The position numbers and the translations under genes are program-made. The notes beneath the pieces are model-generated. The model saw nothing but the letters and a program-made list of their open reading frames with translations, was not told the origin of the DNA and made no database searches. DNA of 9,267 nt from Holosporaceae bacterium (GTDB lineage: Bacteria; Pseudomonadota; Alphaproteobacteria; UBA3830): assembly GCA_031276835.1 (NCBI GenBank), contig JAISMI010000088.1:1-9267 (forward strand), written 5' to 3'. Positions 1-5,884 of the stretch are shown one piece after another. Within the stretch, counting starts at the first letter, position 1. Every line of letters starts with the position of its first letter.

Positions 1-51
1 AAAGGCAAATTCCACTAAAATCACTCCAATACGAGTCTTCTTTAGAGTCCG
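1..51 (-). other. Start of a TadE/TadG-like pseudopilin segment, cut by the window edge and out of frame with the upstream ORF
   Basis: Read on the minus strand in the frame whose codons begin at 51, 48, 45 and so on, the bases after the homopolymer encode RTLKKTRIGVILVEFAF and then leave the window. This is the hallmark N-terminus of TadE/TadG-type pseudopilins: basic residues, a glycine, four hydrophobic residues, a glutamate five residues after the glycine, then an aromatic residue and the start of a membrane helix. It closely resembles the segment AGAILIEFAFGIPIL in the protein encoded at 4507-5214 of this window. There is no ATG, GTG or TTG in this frame between the in-frame stop at 154-156 and the glycine codon (27-25), so the segment needs the upstream frame for its start. 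The match is visible by eye; the rest of the protein lies outside the window, so the family call is probable rather than certain. Confidence 0.6.
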
Positions 52-317
52 CCCCCCCCCCCGTGTTGCATTATTGTCACAATTTTTGTCAACGCCGATT
101 TGAACGGCCTGAAACCGAACTTTTCGTCTTGCCCTTCGTTGAAATTCAACGTCTTAGATATAGTTTTCTTCGTCGACATTGCGTTGGACTTCTCGTCTTG
201 CTTTCCGCCGAACGAAAACTTCTTTACTGTAGTCTCCTCCGCCGTCGGCCCCTGCGAATTAACGTCGTTTTCTTTCTTTTCGTCCGAATTCATTTCTCTA
301 AATCCCAATCTGAGCAT
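42..317 (-). CDS. Hydrophilic N-terminal reading frame that ends at a poly-G tract; probable front half of a frameshifted TadE-like protein
   Basis: A 91-residue frame, strongly hydrophilic, with DEK motifs at SDEK (residues 11-14) and in two related segments, GGKQDEK and NEGQDEK, which suggest an internal duplication. I know no family for this part. Just past the tract the frame reads through GGGGGL and stops, whereas the frame one base over encodes a TadE-like N-terminus. If the tract were 9 or 12 bases, the two would form one protein with a cytoplasmic head of about 85-95 residues before the membrane helix. The start is uncertain: ATG at 317 has no Shine-Dalgarno sequence, while the ATG at 293 (MNSDEKK) has GGGA about 9 nt upstream; an ATG at 71 just before the tract is also possible. 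It follows the FkbM-like gene by 29 nt on the same strand, so the two are probably co-transcribed. It may be a pseudogene, a phase-off gene or a sequencing-error break. Confidence 0.5.
   Translation of the reverse strand: MLRLGFREMNSDEKKENDVNSQGPTAEETTVKKFSFGGKQDEKSNAMSTKKTISKTLNFNEGQDEKFGFRPFKSALTKIVTIMQHGGGGGL
52..62. repeat. 11-base mononucleotide tract (C on +, G on -) at a reading-frame junction
   Basis: Eleven consecutive C on the plus strand (G on the minus strand), in a region otherwise rich in A and T. It lies inside the minus-strand coding sequence, exactly between the hydrophilic frame and the TadE-like frame. Long G/C tracts are classic sites of slipped-strand mispairing in phase-variable surface genes, and are also typical places for sequencing indel errors. 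With 11 bases the downstream frame is closed after Gly-Leu; with 9 or 12 it opens into the pseudopilin frame. Confidence 0.9.
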
Positions 318-346
318 ATTATGAAACGAAAAAAGTTAACAATGAG

Positions 347-1234
347 TTAAAGAATTCGCATAAGCACAAAACACCTGTCCATTTTTTTTAGCTCGTTAAC
401 GTCGGACTGTTTTAAAGACCCGTCCGACTGAATCAAATGAATTTTAAATCCCAAGCTGGATAATCTTTTGAAAGTAGACGAATTTGTGAAATTCGCCCTG
501 TCGTACTTTATGATTATAGAGATTCTTTTCGATCTTTTAATGACGTTAATCGCTCCCTTGATTACTTCGGAGCAATCTTCATTTACGTTAATTTCCATAA
601 GGTCGACATTTTGCAAATTGGGTAATTGCTCGTCGAGGGAGGACGCTTTTATCGTTAGGGCGCTATATCCAACTGGAATTTCGTAGTCGTCGGGTTTAAT
701 TTTTCCCGTTATATCCGGAAAATTATTTTTGTGCACCAGCAGACCATTAAAACTATGATCCGACATGGCCAACGCATTTGCTAATACTCTATTTTCAAAC
801 CCGTTCGCTAAAGCGCTCGATTTAATGGCGTCAACGTATTTCTTGCTGGGATTATAGAAATAAACCCTACCCGCCTGCTGAACTAACTTGGCCATAAGCA
901 GAGTGTGTACGCCAATATTGTGGCTGATATTTATAACCGTGTCGCCTTTTTTCAGATTTCTTTTCAAATATTCGGCGACTTCATTGTTATAAACCTCCTC
1001 GTTTATGGCGTCATGGGAAAATAGATCGTTGTTTATATGAATTTTTATGTCGTCAAATACAATTCTATCGGAAAAATTCATTCCGTTTTCATTGCGTTTC
1101 AAATTTATTTTATATCTCTTAAAAAGAGAAACCGACACAGAGCAAACAATCAACGCCATAACCAAAACAAACGCTATTTTAAAAAACTTGTTCGCCAATT
1201 GGTCGCCGAAGCCTGCCCTAAGCTTATTCGACAT
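347..1234 (-). CDS. Membrane-anchored FkbM-family methyltransferase-like protein with altered SAM-site motifs
   Basis: A 295-residue protein with one N-terminal membrane helix (about residues 19-38), then a domain following the FkbM-type SAM methyltransferase pattern. Motif I is GDTVINISHNIGVHT (97-111), the second strand VYFYNP (124-129), and the later motif DLMEINVNED (211-220) is followed by VIKGA. In typical FkbM proteins these read roughly GDxVIDVGANIGxHT, VxAFEP and DLIKIDVEGAE. Here the acidic positions are asparagine (N102, N128, N216, N218) and the glycine of motif I is S104. The fold therefore looks conserved while the SAM-binding and catalytic positions do not, so it may be a non-catalytic relative. 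The ATG at 1234 has GGGAG seven bases upstream, a clear ribosome binding site. It is divergent from the TadE-like gene at 1423 and sits just upstream of the frame at 317-42, which hints at a link to surface appendages (inference). Confidence 0.7.
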   Translation of the reverse strand: MSNKLRAGFGDQLANKFFKIAFVLVMALIVCSVSVSLFKRYKINLKRNENGMNFSDRIVFDDIKIHINNDLFSHDAINEEVYNNEVAEYLKRNLKKGDTVINISHNIGVHTLLMAKLVQQAGRVYFYNPSKKYVDAIKSSALANGFENRVLANALAMSDHSFNGLLVHKNNFPDITGKIKPDDYEIPVGYSALTIKASSLDEQLPNLQNVDLMEINVNEDCSEVIKGAINVIKRSKRISIIIKYDRANFTNSSTFKRLSSLGFKIHLIQSDGSLKQSDVNELKKMDRCFVLMRIL

Positions 1235-1422
1235 GATATTCTCCCGATATCTTTAGAAAATCATATCCAAAAAACGTATATAAAGTATAAATTACAATTA
1301 CTTTCCTAACGTTTTTTTGTAAATGTTTGATTAATTATTTTTATTTAACATGAAGAAGAGAGAAATCAATTTTCAGTATTGTAAAAAAAAAGAAAAATGG
1401 GATAGACGAAAGGATTTTATGA
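1235..1422. other. Divergent AT-rich intergenic region
   Basis: A 188-base spacer between two outward-facing genes, so it must carry both promoters. It is very A/T-rich with several homopolymer runs. I find no convincing -35/-10 pair at normal spacing on either strand; a TATACT-like box exists on the minus strand around 1287-1292 without a good -35. The only firm signals are the two ribosome binding sites at its ends: GGGAG for the FkbM-like gene and GAAAGGA (1408-1414) for the gene at 1423. Confidence 0.5.
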
Positions 1423-2061
1423 ATGGAATGGTTTCAAATGAAACTTTTTAGAAATAGATCTCGCGGCGCGCTCATATTAGAAGTGACATTAACTCTTCCG
1501 ATCGTCTGTTTTCTGATATTTTTTATTTTAGAAACCATGAAGCTCAACGACGTCAAAACGTCTGTTGATATTATAAGCATGGATATAGCGTTTGATTTTA
1601 TGTCCTCTAAAGAAACGGCTAAATTTTCAAAAATAATCGAAAAACATAAACCGCCGTTTGTTAAAAATTCAGACATCACCTGGTATTTCGCCGTCTATAA
1701 AGATTTGCAGACCCTAAACTCAGAAACAGCCTTATACGGCGACGAAGAAGTCTACTGGCCTAAAGATCCGACAGGCCTTGCGGCAGAAGATTATATTGAT
1801 ATGAACGCCGACGGTTCGTTTAAAAGCAGAAATTCTAAAGTCGCTCTCGCTTTGACCAATTACCAAAAGCCAGAATTGAATTTTAAACCGATAAAAACCG
1901 ACGCCAGCGAAGGTCTTGGAGGAAAAGCCTTCGTTTTGACCATCGTCTGCGATTATAAATTTTCAAGCGTGTTCGTGGAAAAATTGTACATGGGAGGGAA
2001 AAATACCCGAGGAAAAAAGAAATTTTTGCTTTGGGGAAAATGCCTTGGAGTCTGCAATTGA
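1423..2061 (+). CDS. TadE/TadG-like pseudopilin (minor pilin-like membrane protein)
   Basis: A 212-residue protein with a short basic N-terminus and one membrane helix (about 16-37), followed by an extracytoplasmic domain of about 170 residues. The segment SRGALILEVTLTLPIVCF carries the TadE-type signature: G15, four hydrophobic residues, then E20 at the +5 position expected for prepilin-peptidase processing in Flp/Tad systems, and the Pro typical of TadE helices. In the family, such proteins are minor pseudopilins of the Tad pilus or related secretion apparatus. The mature part was not recognised; it has three cysteines (C176, C207, C211), the last two close to the C-terminus. The start is supported by GAAAGGA eight bases before the ATG at 1423; an in-frame Met at residue 6 is an alternative. 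No other Tad gene lies beside it. It ends only 6 nt from the convergent xerC stop, with no terminator between. Confidence 0.7.
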   Translation: MEWFQMKLFRNRSRGALILEVTLTLPIVCFLIFFILETMKLNDVKTSVDIISMDIAFDFMSSKETAKFSKIIEKHKPPFVKNSDITWYFAVYKDLQTLNSETALYGDEEVYWPKDPTGLAAEDYIDMNADGSFKSRNSKVALALTNYQKPELNFKPIKTDASEGLGGKAFVLTIVCDYKFSSVFVEKLYMGGKNTRGKKKFLLWGKCLGVCN

Positions 2062-2067
2062 AATGAA

Positions 2068-3000
2068 TCACTTTTCTAAGGGATGGGCGCTTCTATATAT
2101 TTTTAATAAATTATAGTCGTCGACGTCCGTATATATTTGAGTGCTGGACAACGATTCGTGCCCAAGAAGTTCCTGAATGGAACGCAGATCTGCTCCGCGC
2201 CGCATGAGATGGGTCGCAAAGCTGTGGCGGAACGCATGGGCGCTGGCGTGATCCGGAAGATTGTACCATTTTCGCAATTTCTGAAGGCGATTGTCCACCA
2301 AAGAGGCGTGCAATTTTTTTCCCTTTAGCCCCACAAACAAATATCCTTCGCTCAAATCGTGGGGACAGCTGGAAATATAAGACTCTATCCTTTCCAGAAC
2401 CAAAGGAAGCAGCATAACTACTCTGTCCTTTTTCCCTTTGCCCAGGATTTTGATCTCCGCCTTTGCATCTTTTGTTTGAATATTTAGGGCTTCGCCTATT
2501 CTCAATCCGCAACAGTATAATAGGGAAAATAACGCTTTATCCCTCTGGGTTATCCAGCCTGGATCACGGGGAAAAAAACAGTCCAAATTAAGAAAATTTA
2601 AAATTGCCTCCTCCTCCATCGGCTTGGGCAACAGCGCCGATATTTTAGGGCGTCTAACGGAATTTATAACTTTTAAATCCACCAGGTCTCTTTGGGCAAG
2701 ATAATTGAAAAGCGATTTCACCGCAGATAAAGCTCTGACATTAGAACGAGCGGAAAGGCCTCTTACAATTCTCCGAGAAAGCCAAGAACGAAAATCCGAA
2801 ACTTTTAGATTTCGAAATGTCTCGGGAGAAACATTTTCCCCCATATGTTCTCGTAGAAAATTTATAAAATCCTTCGCGTCGCATCCGTAGGCGTTTACCG
2901 TACAATCGGAATAGCGTCTTTGCACCGCCAGTTCTTTTAGCCAATTTTCAACAACGTCCCTCATTGATAACTTTCTCGGCGTTTTATTCGACACGCTCAT
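2068..3000 (-). CDS. xerC: Tyrosine recombinase XerC
   Basis: A 310-residue site-specific recombinase that, with XerD, resolves chromosome dimers at dif near the terminus. The N-terminal SAM-like DNA-binding domain covers about residues 13-105 (WLKELAVQRRYSDCTVNAY, then SARSNVRALSAVKSLFNYL), and the catalytic domain about 125-310. All active-site residues can be placed: R167 (GLRIGE), K188 (GKGKKDR), H255 and R258 (HAFRHSFATHL), H281 (LLGH) and the nucleophile Y290 (SSTQIYT). Overall pattern and length fit alphaproteobacterial XerC better than XerD or a phage integrase, and no mobile-element genes adjoin it. The ATG at 3000 lacks a Shine-Dalgarno sequence; the internal ATG at 2964 (MRDVVENWL) has GAGAAAG six bases upstream and would give a more family-typical N-terminus, so the true start may be 2964. 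It is divergent from pal and convergent with the TadE-like gene. Confidence 0.92.
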   Translation of the reverse strand: MSVSNKTPRKLSMRDVVENWLKELAVQRRYSDCTVNAYGCDAKDFINFLREHMGENVSPETFRNLKVSDFRSWLSRRIVRGLSARSNVRALSAVKSLFNYLAQRDLVDLKVINSVRRPKISALLPKPMEEEAILNFLNLDCFFPRDPGWITQRDKALFSLLYCCGLRIGEALNIQTKDAKAEIKILGKGKKDRVVMLLPLVLERIESYISSCPHDLSEGYLFVGLKGKKLHASLVDNRLQKLRKWYNLPDHASAHAFRHSFATHLMRRGADLRSIQELLGHESLSSTQIYTDVDDYNLLKIYRSAHPLEK

Positions 3001-3109
3001 ATGTTATATGTAAACGGAATTTTTGGAAAGATTTACAGACCTGAATTTGGTATAAAAACAACACTACTATATTAAAATGCAAAATATTTTTATGGATATC
3101 AAAAAATTC

Positions 3110-3138
3110 TTGAAGTAATAACTCTTAATTAATATAAT
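3110..3138 (+). promoter_or_regulatory. Sigma70-type promoter of pal
   Basis: TTGAAG at 3110-3115 and a perfect TATAAT at 3133-3138, separated by 17 bases. The transcript would begin near 3145, leaving a leader of about 33 bases that includes the ribosome binding site AGGAG. Box matches and spacing are read directly; activity is inferred. Confidence 0.7.
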
Positions 3139-3166
3139 GAAACTATAATTGTTTCGTATTATGTTT

Positions 3167-3173
3167 AGGAGAG
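3167..3173 (+). promoter_or_regulatory. Ribosome binding site fixing the GTG start of pal
   Basis: AGGAGAG lies four bases before the GTG at 3178. It decides the start, since no ATG stands in the right place and the GTG yields a complete lipoprotein signal peptide. Confidence 0.75.
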
Positions 3174-3177
3174 TAAC

Positions 3178-3660
3178 GTGGATAAGAAAAGAGCAAAAGG
3201 TTTGGTTTCCATCGTAGGATTAGCCTTGTTGGCAGCTTGCGAGTGTGATACAAGTCGAGATGATAGCAATAAAATTGAGGTCGTAGAGGATGAATCCCTA
3301 AGAGGAACTGCAGCTGATTTTATCGCGAATGCCGGAGATAGAGTTTTCTACGCATTCGACAAGTCAAATCTTTCTCCGGAGGCGGAGGCGACTCTGTCCC
3401 GTCAGGTTGATTGGCTGAAACAGCATGAATCGAGAAAAGTGCTCATCGAAGGACATTGCGACGAGCGCGGTACGCGCGAGTATAACCTCGGACTCGGAGA
3501 AAGAAGAGCCGATTCGGCCGCGCGTTTCCTTGTTAATCATGGAATTAGCGGAGATCGCGTGAGAACCATTTCCTATGGTAAGGATCGTCCGATTGCCGCC
3601 CAGGGATCTCAGGAGGAAATCTACAGAATGAATCGAGTTTCCATTTCTGTTATTGAATAG
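3178..3660 (+). CDS. pal: Peptidoglycan-associated lipoprotein Pal
   Basis: A 160-residue outer-membrane lipoprotein that binds peptidoglycan and, with the Tol proteins, links outer membrane, wall and inner membrane during constriction. A basic N-terminus and hydrophobic stretch end in the lipobox LAAC, giving a lipid-modified C21. A short linker (22-50) precedes the OmpA-like domain (about 53-160). The diaminopimelate-binding motif GHCDERGT (92-99) with D95 and LGERRA (106-111) with R110 is intact, 15 residues apart as expected. The conserved ending usually containing NRR is slightly changed to MNRVSI. Length is normal for Pal. In many proteobacteria pal follows tolB; here it is alone, with its own promoter and terminator, between divergent xerC and a convergent gene of unknown function. 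The GTG start is supported by AGGAG. Confidence 0.93.
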   Translation: MDKKRAKGLVSIVGLALLAACECDTSRDDSNKIEVVEDESLRGTAADFIANAGDRVFYAFDKSNLSPEAEATLSRQVDWLKQHESRKVLIEGHCDERGTREYNLGLGERRADSAARFLVNHGISGDRVRTISYGKDRPIAAQGSQEEIYRMNRVSISVIE

Positions 3661-3675
3661 TAATTTTTCGAACTT

Positions 3676-3710
3676 AAAAAAAGCCCTCTTAACGCGAGGG
3701 CTTTTCTATT
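3676..3710. terminator. Bidirectional rho-independent terminator between convergent genes
   Basis: The stem AAGCCCTC (3681-3688) pairs with GAGGGCTT (3696-3703) around the 7-base loop TTAACGC, and further A-T pairs extend it. On the plus strand it is followed by TTTTC, serving pal. On the minus strand it is followed by seven U from the A-run 3676-3682, serving the gene at 4361-3714. It sits exactly between the two stop codons. Confidence 0.88.
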
Positions 3711-3713
3711 GGA

Positions 3714-4361
3714 CTAGAGCGACTCTTTTGCGCTTTGTATCGGTTGCGAATTAATTTCCTCGCTGTTTTTTTTCTGATTTTCATCGTTTTCTGTGGAATC
3801 GTCTTGTTCTTCGTCGTCGGAATTGGATAGTCCTTTTATATATTTCTCTATTTCCTTTTTATAGGAGAGCGCGATTATTTTAACGTCGGTTAATTGTTTT
3901 TTGGACACATACTTACTGGACACAAGAGCAATCACGACAGTATAATTATCCACGTTTTCCTTAAAAAGGATCATTGTGCGGCCGCATCTGCCGGAAAAAT
4001 ACCTTTCCGCTATTGAGAGAGTTTCATCCTCGTTATCTCGGGAACTAGAAAATTTAAACTTTGCCTTGGGACATTTTTCCGTAAAAAGATTTATGTTGTC
4101 AGGCTTGCGGGGAATTTCCTCATTACTATTCTGCAAAAAAATAAAAACCGCAGTGTCGGCGGAGTTAAAACTGGTTCCCGACGGCCATAGAGCGCCTATC
4201 AGTCCGTTTTTTCCATTAAACGTCCTGTATCCCCACCCTGCCGGTGATTTTATTACAAACTCGTTTCTTTCATCAAATTCGGGAGTTTCTATCGGCACGC
4301 CATAAACTCTAAAATTTGAGAAAATTATCAGGAAGAAGAATAAAATCAGCTTTTCCATCAT
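3714..4361 (-). CDS. Secreted protein of unknown function with two cysteines and an acidic tail
   Basis: A 215-residue protein with a clear signal peptide: basic start, hydrophobic core LILFFFLIIF (5-14) and a likely cleavage after VYG (residue 21). It should be exported to the periplasm or beyond. The mature core (about 22-175) has two cysteines, C97 (EKCPKAKF) and C126 (SGRCGRTM), which could form a disulfide, and the stretch GLIGALWPSGTSF (53-65) followed by ADTAVFIFLQN. That stretch faintly recalls small secreted proteins with a GL..(F/W)xPxGxSW-like segment, but I cannot name a family. The tail from about 180 to 202 is rich in Asp, Glu, Asn and Ser and probably disordered. The start has GGGG just upstream, and a TGGTATAAT extended -10 box lies 18 bases upstream. 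It shares a terminator with pal and is divergent from the TadE-like gene at 4507. Confidence 0.6.
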   Translation of the reverse strand: MMEKLILFFFLIIFSNFRVYGVPIETPEFDERNEFVIKSPAGWGYRTFNGKNGLIGALWPSGTSFNSADTAVFIFLQNSNEEIPRKPDNINLFTEKCPKAKFKFSSSRDNEDETLSIAERYFSGRCGRTMILFKENVDNYTVVIALVSSKYVSKKQLTDVKIIALSYKKEIEKYIKGLSNSDDEEQDDSTENDENQKKNSEEINSQPIQSAKESL

Positions 4362-4378
4362 TGCCCCATGTTACCGCC

Positions 4379-4387
4379 ATTATACCA
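4379..4387 (-). promoter_or_regulatory. Extended -10 promoter for the secreted-protein gene
   Basis: On the minus strand the sequence is TGGTATAAT: a perfect -10 hexamer with the TGn extension. No good -35 is visible, as is common for extended -10 promoters. The transcript would begin near 4372, about ten bases before the ATG at 4361. Confidence 0.55.
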
Positions 4388-4492
4388 AGCAAAAACAAAT
4401 AAATTATTAACCGCAAACGAAGTATTTTAGCATTTCAATCCTCTAATGTTAGTTTAGAAACGCCTTTTTATATTTCATTAACAAACGACTTG

Positions 4493-4498
4493 TATAAT
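4493..4498 (+). promoter_or_regulatory. -10 box placing transcription start next to the ATG of the TadE-like gene
   Basis: A perfect TATAAT ends eight bases before the ATG at 4507, so transcription would begin at about 4504-4507. The mRNA would be leaderless or nearly so, consistent with the absence of a Shine-Dalgarno sequence. No strong -35 is seen. Confidence 0.45.
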
Positions 4499-4506
4499 GA
4501 ATAATT

Positions 4507-5214
4507 ATGATTTTTTTAAAGAAGATAATCGATAAATTTGGGCGATTACGCCCATGGAAAAACCGACTCCCGTCGATAAAATCTGCAGGAGCAATTCTTA
4601 TAGAGTTTGCCTTTGGCATTCCAATTCTCGTGATGATTTTATATTTTGGCTTAGACGTTCCGCAGGCCTACAGAATTTCCACCAAATTACATAAATTATC
4701 AGAACTTTACAGCCAAATGCTAATTAATATGAGCAAACAACGGGAATCAAAGGCCGTCACGATTGCCGACTTAAAGAATATTTCAAGAAGCGTTGGACTT
4801 TCTCTTACTGGAACCTTAAAAAACAAGAGATATCCATTTAATTTATCCACATATATCATCTGCATAAAAGGAGACGGAAAAAATTCTTTTAAAAACAAAT
4901 GGTGCGTTCATATTAAAAATAATCTCACTACTGGGGAAATAACCAACAGCGCTGATTACAGATATTCGACGCTAGAAGAAGCGCATTCACAACATATTGG
5001 CAACATTAAAGCGCTCTCCATAGCAAAGGATGAAATAAAATTACTGGTGGAAACGGTCGCCTGGTACGACGCCTCTTCTCCTCGAGGTTTTAACAGCGAA
5101 TTTTATCTGCTCACCATACCAGGAAAAATAAAAAATGGCGCTAAAACATTTGGAGACAGAACGGCCATCGTAACGCCGCACGAGGGGATGGTATCCGAAA
5201 CAAAACCGTCGTAA
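4507..5214 (+). CDS. TadE/TadG-like pseudopilin
   Basis: A 235-residue protein with a basic N-terminal stretch (1-25), then AGAILIEFAFGIPILVMILY forming one membrane helix (about 27-49) and an extracytoplasmic domain of about 185 residues. G28 followed by four hydrophobic residues, E33 and F34 matches the G-X4-E-F processing motif of Flp/TadE pseudopilins, and the EFA...P pattern is the TadE hallmark. The family forms minor pseudopilins of Tad pili in the inner membrane or pilus base. The C-terminal part was not recognised; it has two cysteines (C119, C133). It differs greatly in sequence from the TadE-like protein at 1423 outside the helix. Almost no leader separates the -10 box from the ATG and there is no ribosome binding site; no other in-frame Met occurs before the helix, so the start is the only reasonable ATG. 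No Tad assembly genes adjoin it. Confidence 0.75.
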   Translation: MIFLKKIIDKFGRLRPWKNRLPSIKSAGAILIEFAFGIPILVMILYFGLDVPQAYRISTKLHKLSELYSQMLINMSKQRESKAVTIADLKNISRSVGLSLTGTLKNKRYPFNLSTYIICIKGDGKNSFKNKWCVHIKNNLTTGEITNSADYRYSTLEEAHSQHIGNIKALSIAKDEIKLLVETVAWYDASSPRGFNSEFYLLTIPGKIKNGAKTFGDRTAIVTPHEGMVSETKPS

Positions 5215-5286
5215 CGTCGCGCGAAAGCATTATATCCTCTGCCACGCTTCAGTTATGGCGGCTCGCAAACTATCATCGGAAGAGAA

Positions 5287-5316
5287 TTGATAATTGCCCC
5301 CGCCCAATGCTAAGAT
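5287..5316 (+). promoter_or_regulatory. Candidate promoter of the rubrerythrin-cutA unit
   Basis: TTGATA at 5287-5292 and TAAGAT at 5311-5316 with 18 bases between, plus a TGC extension just before the -10. Transcription would begin near 5323, a few bases before the ribosome binding site GGAGG (5329-5333). The -10 is weak, so this is a candidate only; no repressor operator is obvious. Confidence 0.4.
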
Positions 5317-5339
5317 CAATCGCTAGTTGGAGGTAGGGC

Positions 5340-5879
5340 ATGAAATTAAAAGGCAGTAGAACAGAGCAAAATTTGCGAGAAGCTTTCGCCAATGAGTCTC
5401 AAGCAAGAAACAAATATACATATTTCGCCTCTCAAGCCAAAAAAGAGGGCTACGCGCAGATGGGAAAAATATTTGAAGAAACGGCTAACAACGAAAAAGA
5501 ACACGCGAAAATTTGGTTTAAGCTGCTGAACGGAGGATCGATTTCCGATACGGCCGAAAACTTAAAGGCGGCGGCCAACGACGAAAATTATGAATGGACT
5601 AAAATGTACGTTCAATTCGCGAAAGACGCCGAAGAGGAGGGATTTCGAGATATTGCATTCCTATTTAGAGCAGTCGCAAAAATAGAAAATAGTCACGAGG
5701 CAAGATATAGAAGGCTTCTGGAAAACATATCCAACAATATGGTCTTTCAAAGGAAAGACAAAGTCGTTTGGGAATGCGGCAATTGCGGCTACTCGACGGA
5801 GGGAAAAAACGCTCCCGAAATATGCCCCGTATGCGGACATATCAAGGGTTTTTTCGAATTGAAATCCGATAATTTTTAA
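5340..5879 (+). CDS. rbr: Rubrerythrin
   Basis: A 179-residue cytoplasmic non-haem iron protein that reduces hydrogen peroxide to water with electrons passed through its rubredoxin domain. The ferritin-like diiron domain (about 1-130) has all expected ligands: E19 (NESQAR), E52 and H55 (ExxH), E82 and E85 (DENYEW), E116 and H119 (ExxH). The C-terminal rubredoxin-like domain carries C146-x2-C149 and C162-x2-C165 for one iron. The length is slightly under the 191 residues of the classic Desulfovibrio protein. GGAGG six bases before the ATG is a strong ribosome binding site, the best in the window. cutA follows after 5 nt, so the two are probably one operon. Rubrerythrins are commonest in anaerobes and microaerophiles, which suggests low-oxygen life or peroxide defence here (inference). 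Confidence 0.95.
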   Translation: MKLKGSRTEQNLREAFANESQARNKYTYFASQAKKEGYAQMGKIFEETANNEKEHAKIWFKLLNGGSISDTAENLKAAANDENYEWTKMYVQFAKDAEEEGFRDIAFLFRAVAKIENSHEARYRRLLENISNNMVFQRKDKVVWECGNCGYSTEGKNAPEICPVCGHIKGFFELKSDNF

Positions 5880-5884
5880 CGCCC

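Noticed and set aside
63..350. Plus-strand open frames opposite the 317-42 gene
   Set aside because: Their translations lack any recognisable pattern and have no ribosome binding site; the minus-strand frame leads into a TadE-like segment and follows the FkbM-like gene closely.
371..379. Run of T (A on the coding strand) in the 3' end of the FkbM-like gene as a second slippage site
   Set aside because: The frame stays open through it to a normal stop, and A/T runs of this length are common in this AT-rich sequence.
2068..3000. Tyrosine recombinase as a phage or island integrase
   Set aside because: Sequence pattern and length match the housekeeping XerC. No att-like repeats, tRNA gene or phage genes are seen nearby, and no dif-like site was recognised either.
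5215..5339. Possible riboswitch or small RNA before rubrerythrin
   Set aside because: No stable hairpin pattern or known riboswitch core could be made out; only a candidate promoter and the ribosome binding site are supported.
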